The position numbers were made by a program, and so were the translations under genes. The notes under the pieces were generated by a model. That model was not told the DNA's origin. It ran no database searches and saw only the letters and a program-made list of their open reading frames with translations. Below, in pieces: positions 31,406 through 40,265 of a stretch of DNA of 64,000 nt (its first letter is position 1; every line of letters starts with the position of its first letter). This DNA is from CAVQHY01 sp963712465 (GTDB lineage Bacteria; Actinomycetota; Thermoleophilia; Gaiellales; Gaiellaceae): contig CAVQHY010000008.1 of NCBI GenBank assembly GCA_963712465.1, positions 248,001-312,000 of the forward strand, read 5' to 3'.

Positions 31406-31717
31406 CTATTCGCTCATCGCGTACCCCTCCTCTCGCGCGCAGAACAGCCGGGACTCGACCCACGCCTGGAGTTGCTCGAGAGCGGCGAGCGACTCCGCGA
31501 GCAGCTCGATGCGCGCTCGCTGCTCCCCGAGATCTGTCGGGACGAGGATGCCGAGCGCCTCGAGCCTGGCAACGTCCTCGCCGCCGAGAGACTGTTTCGC
31601 CTCTCGCTCAATCGCCGCCCGGCGCAGCTGAGCGCGGCCACGTTCGAGCTGAGCGGCGAGGCTGGATGCCTCCGCGGCAAGAGAGTCGGCGTAGAGCGCG
31701 AGGTCGACGGCGCGCAT
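31406..31717 (-). CDS. Hypothetical coiled-coil protein, 103 aa
   Basis: An all-helical, Ala/Glu/Arg-rich product (YADSLAAEASSLAAQLERGRAQL, ARIELLAESLAALEQLQAWV) with no cysteine pair, signal or membrane segment. ATG at 31717 (MRAVDLALY) is preferred over the one at 31738. No family recognised. Downstream of nth on the same strand with a gap of about 80 bases. Confidence 0.55.
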   Translation of the reverse strand: MRAVDLALYADSLAAEASSLAAQLERGRAQLRRAAIEREAKQSLGGEDVARLEALGILVPTDLGEQRARIELLAESLAALEQLQAWVESRLFCAREEGYAMSE

Positions 31718-31795
31718 TCCACGACCGTACGCGACCAATCCGCACCGATGGCACGCGGACCGTCACGAAAGGCTGAAGGCTTCGTGCCGATCCAG

Positions 31796-32464
31796 TCAGG
31801 TGCGACGCGAAGGGCAAAGGTCGGCGAGCACGCATGCTCCACAACGGGGCGACCGGGCGTCGCACACGCGCCTGCCGTGCCAGATCAGCAGGTGCGGAAG
31901 ACTTCCCCAGTAGGCCTTCGGGACGATGCGCTGGAGATCGCGCTCGATCCTTGCCGGGTCCTCGTGCCGCGTGAGCCCGAGGCGCTGCGAGAGCCGCCGC
32001 ACGTGCGTGTCGACGACGATTCCCTGCACGGCTCCCCGCTCTGCGGCGACGACGTTGGCGACCTTCCTGCCGACTCCGGGAAGCCGCTGTAGCTCGTCGA
32101 GCTCGAGCGGGACGAGACCGTCGTACTCCTCGATCAGGAGGCGCATTGTCCCGCGTAGGCTCTTCGCCTTCTGGCGATACGTCCCCGTGGGTCGGATGTC
32201 CTGTTCGAGCTCCCCGAGCGAGACGGCCAGGTAGTCCTCGGGGCGTCTGTACTTCTCGAACAGGCTCTGCGTCACCCGGTTGACGGTGACGTCGGTGGTC
32301 TGGGCGGAGAGGATGACCGATACGAGCAGCTCGAGCTCGGTGCGGAAGCTAAGCGCGATCACCGCGTCGGGATGCTCGGCTTCGAGCCGCTCGATGATCG
32401 CGCGGATGCGCTCCCTCCGGGGCCCGACCCGGCGGCGTGCCTCGGCGACGTAGCTACGCGCCAT
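31796..32464 (-). CDS. nth: Endonuclease III (DNA glycosylase/AP lyase)
   Basis: 222 residues. HhH motif with the catalytic lysine (LQRLPGVGRKVANVV), the catalytic aspartate in VDTHVRRLSQRLGL, and the [4Fe-4S] loop CDARSPRCGACVLADLC with the C-x6-C-x2-C-x5-C spacing. It removes oxidised pyrimidines in base-excision repair. The ATG at 32464 is the family start. It follows addA on the same strand with a 49-base gap containing a GGCCGG/CCGGCC hairpin. Confidence 0.95.
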   Translation of the reverse strand: MARSYVAEARRRVGPRRERIRAIIERLEAEHPDAVIALSFRTELELLVSVILSAQTTDVTVNRVTQSLFEKYRRPEDYLAVSLGELEQDIRPTGTYRQKAKSLRGTMRLLIEEYDGLVPLELDELQRLPGVGRKVANVVAAERGAVQGIVVDTHVRRLSQRLGLTRHEDPARIERDLQRIVPKAYWGSLPHLLIWHGRRVCDARSPRCGACVLADLCPSRRT

Positions 32465-32513
32465 GACCCCTCGCGAGGGTTTGGCCGGCCTGCAACCGGC
32501 CCCTAGTGCTCCG

Positions 32514-35500
32514 TCACTGGACGCCGATCGTCGCCGTCGCTGCCGCGCTGGGGAGCCGCGGGCCGGCGCAGACGACGTCGAGTGCGGGACAGCCCTCGCA
32601 TACGAGCTCGCCGGGGGTCGGGCGAAACTCTCCGTCCTGGATCGCACGAATGGCGGCCGAGAGACGTTCCTCGAGAGCCGGAGCATCGTCACGCCCGAAC
32701 CTCGCGGTGACCACCTCCTGCGGTCGCTCGAGGAAGACGTAGGTCACCTCGACCTCGTCGGCGCCGGCCCGGAAGCACGCGAGCGCGTACACGAGGCGCT
32801 GGAGCTCGTACTCGGCATCCACGACCTCGGCGGGCGTGAGCTCGTCCAACCGGTTCGTCTTGTAGTCGACGACGAGCGCCTGTCCATCGACGAGCCGGAA
32901 GAGGTCGAGCCTGCCGTGGAGGAGCACCCCGTCGTGCTCGAACGCGAATGGAAGCTCCGCGCGCACATCGTCGAGCGCAGCAAGTCGAACCGCGATCCTG
33001 GACTGGTGCCATGCAAGCACGAGCGCCTCGATCCGGTTCAGGTCCGCGTCGCTCGCGGCTGGGCGAAGGGCCGCGGCGCGGGCCCTCGCGTCCTCCGCGG
33101 CGACGCGATGCTCCAGCAGCACGTGCACGGCGTCGCCGATCTCGGTCGCGGCAAGGCCCTCGGTCGTCCCGTTCTCGCGATCTGGCCGGGCTTGCCCCTC
33201 TCCGTCGTGGGCTCGGAGCCCGACGATACGCTCCGCGTAGAAGCGGTAGCCGCACCGCTCGAAGAGCGCCAGGGCCGAGTACGAGAGCCGGCGAATCCGG
33301 AACGCCGGCGGCGGCGGAGCCGCCGGCAGCTCGGCGAGCACGGGCGCGGCCGGCCCCGAGCCCTCGTTCCCGGGCCGGAAGAGCTCGAGCTGCTCGACGT
33401 CGCCGTGCTCGGCGGGCGCGCCTTGCTCCGGTTGCCGACGATCAATCCTCACGACGACCCGTGCCCCGTCGCGCTCGAGCTCGACGGGACCGTCGGCATC
33501 GAGGTCGACCGCGAGTCGCTCGAGCAGCCACCTGATCGAGGTCTGCCCCTCACGCCTGCCGACCGGGTCGACGGCGCCCGACACGATCAGCCGATCGATC
33601 GCCCGCGTCATCGCGACGTAGAGGAGCCGGCGATTCTCCGCCTCCTCCGCGACCCGCTCGGCCTCCCGCACCTCGTCCCAGCCGAGCGCGCCCCGCCGCC
33701 TGCCCGTCGCCGGGTCGACGACGCGAAACCCGAGCCGCCCGTCGGGGACGCACAGGATCCCGTCGGGATCAGGCGAGGGGGCGGCCCGGCCCGCGTCCGC
33801 GACGATCACGACCCGAAACTCGAGCCCTTTCGCAGCGTGGATCGTCAGGAGGCGAACCGAGTCGGAGCCTTCCTCCTCGGCGACGGCCTCGATCTCTCGG
33901 GCACCTGCGGCCTCCTGGTCGCGCAGGAAGCGGACGAAGCCTTCGACATCAGGGCCGCGCAACTCCTCGTACGAGCGTGCCAGCCGCCCGAGCTTGCGCA
34001 GATTCGCGTAGCGGCGCCGCCCGTCGGCACGCGCGAGGACCGCCAGGTCGTAGTCGTGCTCGACCACGATGCGGTCGATCAGTCGCTCGAGCCCCGCCGT
34101 CTGAGACAGACTGACGAGCCGGTCGTAGCGTTGCCTGAACGCCTCGAAGAGCCGCCGGTCGCGCGGACCGACCCCGGCCGGCGGGTCGCGCTCGAGACCC
34201 GAGAAGAGGGGTCGCCGGCCCGCGGCTTGCCGCAGCAGCACGAGCGCGTCGTTCGAAACCCCCACGAGCGGCGACGCGAGCACCGTCGCGAGGGCCTCGT
34301 CGTCGTAGCGGTTGCGCAGCAGCCGGAGGTAGGCGAGGACGTCGAAGACTTGCTGCTGGCCGAAGTAGCCTCTCCCAGCGGCCCGGTAGGTCGGAAGCCC
34401 CTCCGCCCTGAGCGCAGCCTCGTAGCGCTCGGCGTCAGTGCCGGCCGCGAACAGCAACACGACGTCGCCCGGCTCGCACTCGCCCGCGTCGACGAGCTCG
34501 CGCACCCGCCGCGCGATGTGTCGGGCCTCGGCGCCGCGCCAGTGAAGGTTCCCCTCCCTGTAGGTCGACTTGTCGGTTACGAGCAGCTCGACCGCCGGCC
34601 CGAACTCGGCGTCGGCGAAGCGGCCGGCCGCGACCAGCGGCTCGAACCCGTCCCCGAACTCGGCGCCGAAGACCTCGTTGACCACGGCGAGCACCTCCGG
34701 GCGCGAGCGGTAGTTCTGCGTCAGCGCGAGCAGACCCGCGCTCTGAGCCCGCCGCTCCCGGAAGACCTCGACGTCAGCGTGGCGGAAACGATAGATCGAC
34801 TGGAACTCGTCGCCGACGAAGAAGAGCTCCCGGGCCTCGCTCTCCGCGCCGTCCGGGCCCGGCCCGCCGACGAGATCCACGAGCTCGCACTGCAGGCGGT
34901 TCGTGTCCTGGAACTCGTCGACCATGATCGAGCGAAACCGCCAGCGCAGCTGCTCGCGGATGGGCTCGCCCGAGAGCAGGAGATCGCGCGCGACGAGCTG
35001 GAGGTCCTCGAAGTCGAGCGCCGACTCGCGCGCCTTGGCGGCGCGAAACGACTCGTCGAACCCCGCGAGCAGGGTCTCGAGCAGGGCGCGGTCACGCGTC
35101 GCGACCTCCTCCAACGCCGCCTGCTCGACCACCGCAAGCGCTTCGTCGAAGGAGCCGAAGCGGTCGCCCTCGAGCCGTAGAGCTCCGAGGTCGAGGAGAC
35201 GATCCGCGGGCGGTGGCGGCGTCAGTTGCTCGAGGGCGCGACGAAGCCGCTCCTGCTCGTCGGGAAGCTCGCCCGTGTGCTCGAGAGTCGTCTCGGCGAT
35301 CTCGCGCAGGGAACCGAGCGCTGCCGCGAGGGAGGCGTCCCCTGGAGCGGCCAGCTCCAGCGGCCGGCCGGCGGACCGGAGTCGCTCGTACACGTTGGTG
35401 AGCATCGAGGCCAGCCCACGGGCGCCGTAGGTCGCGAGGAGCTTCAGCCGCTCCGGATCCCGCCCCGCGCAGAACGCTGCCAGCGCCTCGTCGAACGCTT

Positions 35501-35882
35501 CCGAGCGGAGAACCGCCGCCTGGCTCTCGTCGAGGACGCGGAACCGCGGATCGATCCCCGCCTCGAAGGGGAACGTCCTGAGCAAGCGAGCGCAGAAGCC
35601 GTGAATCGTCGCGATCCAGCCACCGTCGATCTGTCGCGCCAGATCGTGCTCTCCGAGCTCGTCGAGCCGCGCGCGAATCCTGGAGCGCAGCTCTCCAGCA
35701 GCCCGCTCCGTGTACGTGATCACGAGGACGGCGTCGAGGTCGAGGCCGCGGTCGACGACGGCACGCACGAACCGCTCGACGAGAACGGCCGTCTTGCCGG
35801 TTCCGGCGCCGGCCGACACGAAGACGACGCCCGACTCCTCGACGGCGGCGAGCTGCTCGGCGTTCAGCATCCGGCCGGTCAC
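32514..35882 (-). CDS. addA: AddA-like UvrD/RecB-type helicase-nuclease
   Basis: 1122 residues. Superfamily 1A helicase: Q motif LNAEQLAAVE, Walker A SAGAGTGKTAV, Ia TYTERAAGELRSR, II VDEFQDTN, and RLLTIHAAKGLEFRVV. The C-terminal PD-(D/E)xK nuclease has GRLDLFRLVDGQALVVDYKTN and the QRLVYAL helix. A cysteine in LFERCGYRFYAERI plus CEGCPALDVVC suggests a four-cysteine Fe-S staple around the nuclease. It resects double-strand breaks with the partner AddB-like subunit. The GTG at 35882 overlaps the addB stop by 4 bases (GTGA). Confidence 0.88.
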   Translation of the reverse strand: MTGRMLNAEQLAAVEESGVVFVSAGAGTGKTAVLVERFVRAVVDRGLDLDAVLVITYTERAAGELRSRIRARLDELGEHDLARQIDGGWIATIHGFCARLLRTFPFEAGIDPRFRVLDESQAAVLRSEAFDEALAAFCAGRDPERLKLLATYGARGLASMLTNVYERLRSAGRPLELAAPGDASLAAALGSLREIAETTLEHTGELPDEQERLRRALEQLTPPPPADRLLDLGALRLEGDRFGSFDEALAVVEQAALEEVATRDRALLETLLAGFDESFRAAKARESALDFEDLQLVARDLLLSGEPIREQLRWRFRSIMVDEFQDTNRLQCELVDLVGGPGPDGAESEARELFFVGDEFQSIYRFRHADVEVFRERRAQSAGLLALTQNYRSRPEVLAVVNEVFGAEFGDGFEPLVAAGRFADAEFGPAVELLVTDKSTYREGNLHWRGAEARHIARRVRELVDAGECEPGDVVLLFAAGTDAERYEAALRAEGLPTYRAAGRGYFGQQQVFDVLAYLRLLRNRYDDEALATVLASPLVGVSNDALVLLRQAAGRRPLFSGLERDPPAGVGPRDRRLFEAFRQRYDRLVSLSQTAGLERLIDRIVVEHDYDLAVLARADGRRRYANLRKLGRLARSYEELRGPDVEGFVRFLRDQEAAGAREIEAVAEEEGSDSVRLLTIHAAKGLEFRVVIVADAGRAAPSPDPDGILCVPDGRLGFRVVDPATGRRRGALGWDEVREAERVAEEAENRRLLYVAMTRAIDRLIVSGAVDPVGRREGQTSIRWLLERLAVDLDADGPVELERDGARVVVRIDRRQPEQGAPAEHGDVEQLELFRPGNEGSGPAAPVLAELPAAPPPPAFRIRRLSYSALALFERCGYRFYAERIVGLRAHDGEGQARPDRENGTTEGLAATEIGDAVHVLLEHRVAAEDARARAAALRPAASDADLNRIEALVLAWHQSRIAVRLAALDDVRAELPFAFEHDGVLLHGRLDLFRLVDGQALVVDYKTNRLDELTPAEVVDAEYELQRLVYALACFRAGADEVEVTYVFLERPQEVVTARFGRDDAPALEERLSAAIRAIQDGEFRPTPGELVCEGCPALDVVCAGPRLPSAAATATIGVQ

Positions 35883-38803
35883 GCCCTCTGCACCCGGCAC
35901 ATCGACCAGAGCTCGCACCAGGGCGGGCAGCTCCCACCCTGTGGGTCGTGGGCGACGTCGCCCGCCCTGATCCGGCTCACCGACGCACGGGCGTGCGTGC
36001 GAGCCCGCTCGACGGCGGCCCAGAACTCCTCCTCCTCGAGGTAGTCAGCCGGCCTCAGGCCGGGGAGCACGTCGTCCCTGGCCTCCGCCCTCAGGAGCCC
36101 CCGCGCCTCGCGCGCGCCCGAGAGGGAGCGGTAGAGGCCGCCGAGCGGCTCGACGCCGACGAGGTCGCGCAGCGCCAGGATGTAGAGCGGGATCTGGAGT
36201 CGCCGTTCCGAGTCGATTCTGGCGGCCGAGAACGCAGTGCCGGACTTGTAGTCCTGCACGATCCCACGTGCGCTGAACGGATCGACGTCGATCCGGTCGA
36301 TCTTCCCCGAGACCGTGAACCCGCCGAGGTCGAGGCCGCGCTGGAGCTCGACCGCCGCTCGGTCCGTGCCGAACGCGACCTCGAACCGTCGCGGCTCGAG
36401 CGGGAGCCCGAGCGCGACCTCGCCGCGCACGAACTGCTCGAGATCGCGCGCGAGCACCTCCTCGAGCTCGAGCCGCTCGACATCCGTGAGCTCGAGCCTG
36501 ACCTGCGAGGCGATCGCGTCGTCCAGGCATTCGCGCAGGAAGACCAATGCCTCGTCGAGACGCGACGCGTCGACCTGGTCGACGCCGAGACGCTTCGGCA
36601 ACCCCGTGTAGAAGCGATGGAGCGCCTGGTGTGCGACCTGGCCGCGCACGCGGGGATCCGCCTCCGCGTCGATCGGCCTCGGGTCGACGACACGCGTGAA
36701 GAGCCACATCGAGGAGCAGCTCACGAACTGCTCGAGGTCGGTGACCGAGAACCTCGACGTCTCGGCGAGACGGCGCAGCACGATCGGGTTCGTCAGCCGG
36801 GTCGGCCGGACGAACCCGGCGAGCGCCCGCTCGACGCGCCGACCCCACCCGTTCGCGCGCGCGAGTGCCCGCGCCGTCGCGTCGTCGTTTCGGGCGATCG
36901 CCGCCGTTGCCCGCAGGCGCTCGCGCTCGGTGGGCGCTCGTTCCAGCCCCCAGGTCAGCTCGGAGAGCCGTCGCCGCCGAGTCCACCGCTCGACGTCGTC
37001 GCGCGCGAAGCGGCCGCGGACGTCGTCCCAGAACGGGCTCGGCTCGCGCGGGCGGCCGTCCTCGTTCGTCGCCTCGCGGACGAGGGTGAGCCGCTGCCAG
37101 GGGCGCGTACACGTCGTGTAGAACAGGTAGCGGTCGCGGGCAACTGCGTCGGGCCTCCGCAACCGCCCACCCCGCGCCAGCTCGTCGAGCTCCCTGCGGC
37201 GCTCGTCGGTGAGAAAGGGTGCCTCGTGCGGGCGCCTGGGCAAGACCCCCTCCTCGAGGCCGAGTACGAAGACCGCCCGGAAGCGGCGAGTCCGCGCCCG
37301 CAGCAGGTCGAGAACGGCGACCCGCCCGGGGTCGCGCGGCGCGGCGAGACGGACCGGGGCGCGCTCGAGCGCCGCGACGAGCGCCTCCGGCCCCACCGAA
37401 GCGCCCATGCTCGAGAACTCCACGAGCTCGGCGAGGAGGTCGACGGCCGAGCGGTGCGCGCGAAGGTCGAGACGCGCGGCCTCGACCACGGGCGGCGCCT
37501 CGAGACCGTAGGCGGCGCGCAGCATTCCGGCCAGGGCCGCGCGGGCACCCTCGAGGTGCTCCCCGGCGGCGCGAACGGCGTCGAGGGCAGGAACGCCGTG
37601 GCCGAGCAGGCGCAGCGTTTCGGCCTCGACTCGCTCGACGTCGGCGACAGCCCTGCCGCGCAGCCGTCCCTCGACGAAGTCCGCGCGCGTGCGTGCGAGC
37701 CCGGAGTAGGGCGAGCGCAGGAAGGCGAACAGCTCACGGCGCCCACCGCCGAGCCAGGCGAAACGCAACAGCCCAACGAGCGCCCGGCCGAGCGGCGTAC
37801 GTCCCAGAGCGATCCGCCCCTCGAACGCGTACGGGATCCCCAGCTCGGAGAAGGCGGCCTCGAGCGGTACCCGCGTGCGCTCGAGCGAGGGGGCGACGAC
37901 CGCAATCTCCTCGGCGGGCGTCCCGCTCCGAACCAGCGTGAGGATCTCGTCGCCGACGAGCTCCAGCGCCGCCCGGGATCCCGCCGCCTCGAGAAAGCGC
38001 ACCGCCCCTTCGAGCGCAGGGGGCTCCCCCCCGCTGTCCTGAAACAGCGTTCGCTCGAGATGCGCCAGCGCCGGCGCTTCGTACCAGCCTTGCGCGGGGA
38101 GCTCCTCGATCCGGTTTGCAAGCGCGGACAGGTCGTCGGCGACGCGGCGCAGCGCGGCGAAGGCGGCCCGCGCGGGCTCGTAGGGCAGCGACACGGTCAC
38201 GTCGGTGCGCCCCGCGAGCGCCTCGAGCAGCCGCCATTGCGCGCCGGTGAGATCCTCGAATCCGTATGCAAAGACGGGGGACCCGCCCCACGCGTCGAGG
38301 GCGCCCGAGACGCGCTCGACCGCGCGCCGCTCGGCGGCCGAGCGGTCGCAGACACCGAGCCGGTCGAGCTCGGAGCGGTAGGCACCGTAGAGCGCTCCCA
38401 GGTCGCCGCTCACATCGTCGGGGTCGACGAGCGCGGCCTCGAGCTCCACGATCGCGTCTCCGAGTGCCTCGGCGAAACCGCCGAATCGCGCCGAGCGTCC
38501 GACGCCGTCGAGCGCTGCCTCACGCGCGACGCGTGCGAGCACCAGCCCGCGGGCCGCATCGCCGATCACCGGTCGTGGATCGGGATCGGCGCGGAGAATC
38601 CTGCGGAACAGGTCGTCGAACGTCCCGATCTCGCCGCCGAGGAGCGCGGACGCCCGGCCCAGCAGCTCTCGCTCGATGGGGTCGACATCTCCTCCCGTCG
38701 GAACGACGAGAAACGGGTCACGGTCGACCGATTCCAGATAGCGATCGAGGAGCCGCGCGACCTTGCCGGCGTTCGCCGGACCCACGAGCAGTGCCAGCGG
38801 CAT
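35879..38803 (-). CDS. addB: AddB-like helicase-nuclease subunit
   Basis: 974 residues. A degenerate SF1 helicase fold with a Walker-A-like GPANAGK at the start, no intact motif II, and VFVLGLEEGVLPRRPHEAPFLTDERR typical of AddB/RexB. The C-terminal nuclease has GKIDRIDVDPF and IVQDYKSG (PD-(D/E)xK). Four cysteines (FVSCSS and CPPWCELWSMC) give the AddB iron-sulfur staple. The ATG at 38803 matches the family start (MPLALLVGPANAGK). First gene of an addB-addA-nth repair unit. Confidence 0.85.
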   Translation of the reverse strand: MPLALLVGPANAGKVARLLDRYLESVDRDPFLVVPTGGDVDPIERELLGRASALLGGEIGTFDDLFRRILRADPDPRPVIGDAARGLVLARVAREAALDGVGRSARFGGFAEALGDAIVELEAALVDPDDVSGDLGALYGAYRSELDRLGVCDRSAAERRAVERVSGALDAWGGSPVFAYGFEDLTGAQWRLLEALAGRTDVTVSLPYEPARAAFAALRRVADDLSALANRIEELPAQGWYEAPALAHLERTLFQDSGGEPPALEGAVRFLEAAGSRAALELVGDEILTLVRSGTPAEEIAVVAPSLERTRVPLEAAFSELGIPYAFEGRIALGRTPLGRALVGLLRFAWLGGGRRELFAFLRSPYSGLARTRADFVEGRLRGRAVADVERVEAETLRLLGHGVPALDAVRAAGEHLEGARAALAGMLRAAYGLEAPPVVEAARLDLRAHRSAVDLLAELVEFSSMGASVGPEALVAALERAPVRLAAPRDPGRVAVLDLLRARTRRFRAVFVLGLEEGVLPRRPHEAPFLTDERRRELDELARGGRLRRPDAVARDRYLFYTTCTRPWQRLTLVREATNEDGRPREPSPFWDDVRGRFARDDVERWTRRRRLSELTWGLERAPTERERLRATAAIARNDDATARALARANGWGRRVERALAGFVRPTRLTNPIVLRRLAETSRFSVTDLEQFVSCSSMWLFTRVVDPRPIDAEADPRVRGQVAHQALHRFYTGLPKRLGVDQVDASRLDEALVFLRECLDDAIASQVRLELTDVERLELEEVLARDLEQFVRGEVALGLPLEPRRFEVAFGTDRAAVELQRGLDLGGFTVSGKIDRIDVDPFSARGIVQDYKSGTAFSAARIDSERRLQIPLYILALRDLVGVEPLGGLYRSLSGAREARGLLRAEARDDVLPGLRPADYLEEEEFWAAVERARTHARASVSRIRAGDVAHDPQGGSCPPWCELWSMCRVQRA

Positions 38804-38817
38804 CCAGGCGATTCTAG

Positions 38818-38855
38818 TTCGCCTCCCGGCCACGACCCGGCGGCCGGGAGGCGAA
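38818..38855. terminator. 14-bp perfect inverted repeat between the zinc-finger gene and addB
   Basis: TTCGCCTCCCGGCC and GGCCGGGAGGCGAA with a 10-base loop. On the minus strand it follows the zinc-finger stop by 12 bases and ends 15 bases before the addB ATG. It probably acts as a terminator or attenuator between the two genes. Confidence 0.65.
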
Positions 38856-38866
38856 CACCCGCGCGC

Positions 38867-39061
38867 CTAGACCTTGGCCTTGGGCTTGCGGCCGCGCCGG
38901 GCGGCGGGGGAGCCGGGCATCTTCGCCGCGCAGCTGTCGCAGAGGTCTGCGGCCTTGGCGCCGCGGCGGGCGTCGGTGTAGGTGATGCGCATCCCCGCCC
39001 CGCGACCTTCTTCGACTTCGGCGCTGCAATTGTCGCAGACCAATACCGTCTTTCGAGCCAA
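38867..39061 (-). CDS. Small zinc-finger protein with AT-hook-like tail, 64 aa
   Basis: Two CxxC pairs (C9/C12 and C41/C44) for a single zinc site around a short beta segment (GMRITYTDARRG), then a basic tail ending RRGRKPKAKV with the RGRKP AT-hook core, which binds AT-rich minor grooves. The start is a TTG: GGGGAGGAAATCC sits 4-12 bases before it and no other start fits. Possibly a nucleoid-associated or regulatory protein, by analogy with RGR-type proteins such as Lsr2 (inference). Confidence 0.75.
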   Translation of the reverse strand: MARKTVLVCDNCSAEVEEGRGAGMRITYTDARRGAKAADLCDSCAAKMPGSPAARRGRKPKAKV

Positions 39062-39182
39062 TGGATTTCCTCCCCGTGAAGTGATTGGTTGTGACGACTC
39101 TACCGATTATCCCACTGGCAATTCAAGTTGGTAATTCGATGCGAGGCTACACTGGGGACACCTTGTAGACTGGCGAATTGAT

Positions 39183-40265
39183 ATGACCAGCAGAACGATT
39201 GTGATTCTCGAGGGCGACGAGACGGGCCAGGAGTTGCTCGAAGAGGCTGTCCGCGTCCTCCAGCCCGACGTCACCGGGATCGAGCTCGAGCTGCCGCGCT
39301 ACGATCTCTCGCTCGCCGGCCGGCGGGCAACGAGGAACGGCATCGTCTACGAAGCGGCGGCCGCAGTGCGTGAGGCCGGGCTCGGGTTGAAGGCGGCCAC
39401 GATCACTCCGGAGAGCGCCGACGACGTTGGCAGCCCGAACCGGATCCTGCGCGAGGAGATCGGCGGCCACGTGATCGTGCGCACCGGCCGGCGCATCCCG
39501 GGCGTCGTGCCGATCGGCGGCGTCCACGCCCCGATCTCGGTGGTGCGGATGGCGGTCGGCGACGCGTACGGCGCGCGCGAGTGGCGCGAGGGCCACGGCG
39601 AGGACGAGGTTGCGTTTCGCACCGAGCGGATCGAGCGCCGCGTCTGCCGCGCGGTCGCTGAGTTCGCGTTCCGCCATGCCGAGCGGACGCGGGCGAAGGT
39701 GTTCGGCGGCCCGAAGTACACCGTCTCCCCGGTCTACGAGGGGATGCTCAAGGAGGAGATGGACGCGGCGGCCGTCCGACACCCCCAGGTCGGCTACGAG
39801 CCGCAGCTGATCGACGCGACCTTCGCGCTGCTGATCCACTCGACCGGCGACCCACTCGTGATCCCGTCGCTCAACCGCGACGGGGACATTCTCTCCGACC
39901 TCGTGCTGCCGCTGTTCGGCTCGATCGCCGGATCGGAGTCTTTGCTCGTGGCGTTCAACGACGACTACACGCCGCGGGCACTCATGGCCGAGGCCGCCCA
40001 CGGTACCGCGCCCGCGCTGTTTCGCAAGAACGTCGCCAATCCGATGGCGATGATCCTCGCCGCCGGAGCGCTGCTGACCCACATCGACGACGACGAGGCA
40101 CGCGCGGCCGGCCGCGCAATCCGGGAAGCCTCCCTCGAGGCTGTCTCCGCAGGCGTTCGGACGGCCGATCTGTCAGGGCACGCCTCGACGAACGAGTTCA
40201 CGGACGAGGTGATCTCGCGGGTGCGTCAGAAGATCGAGGTCTGGGCAGCGCTCGGCGAGGTGTGA
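39183..40265 (+). CDS. Isocitrate/isopropylmalate-family dehydrogenase
   Basis: 360 residues of the beta-decarboxylating dehydrogenase fold: ILEGDETGQELLEEAV at the start, HVIVRTGRRIPGV, and the metal-binding segment SLNRDGDILSDLVLPLFGS. The nucleotide loop AAHGTAPALFRKNVANPMAMILAAGALL matches ICDH/IPMDH. Arginines of the substrate site are partly unusual, so NAD-isocitrate, isopropylmalate, homoisocitrate or tartrate-type activity cannot be separated by eye. No leu genes are nearby. Its TGA overlaps the MFS start (GTGA). Confidence 0.85.
   Translation: MTSRTIVILEGDETGQELLEEAVRVLQPDVTGIELELPRYDLSLAGRRATRNGIVYEAAAAVREAGLGLKAATITPESADDVGSPNRILREEIGGHVIVRTGRRIPGVVPIGGVHAPISVVRMAVGDAYGAREWREGHGEDEVAFRTERIERRVCRAVAEFAFRHAERTRAKVFGGPKYTVSPVYEGMLKEEMDAAAVRHPQVGYEPQLIDATFALLIHSTGDPLVIPSLNRDGDILSDLVLPLFGSIAGSESLLVAFNDDYTPRALMAEAAHGTAPALFRKNVANPMAMILAAGALLTHIDDDEARAAGRAIREASLEAVSAGVRTADLSGHASTNEFTDEVISRVRQKIEVWAALGEV

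Noticed and set aside
32480..32505. Hairpin between addA and nth as a terminator
   Set aside because: Stem of only six or seven pairs and no T tract; genes are close and co-directional, so read-through is likely.
35948..39079. Open frame of over 1000 codons antisense to addB
   Set aside because: Same mirror-frame effect; no start signal and no recognisable domain.
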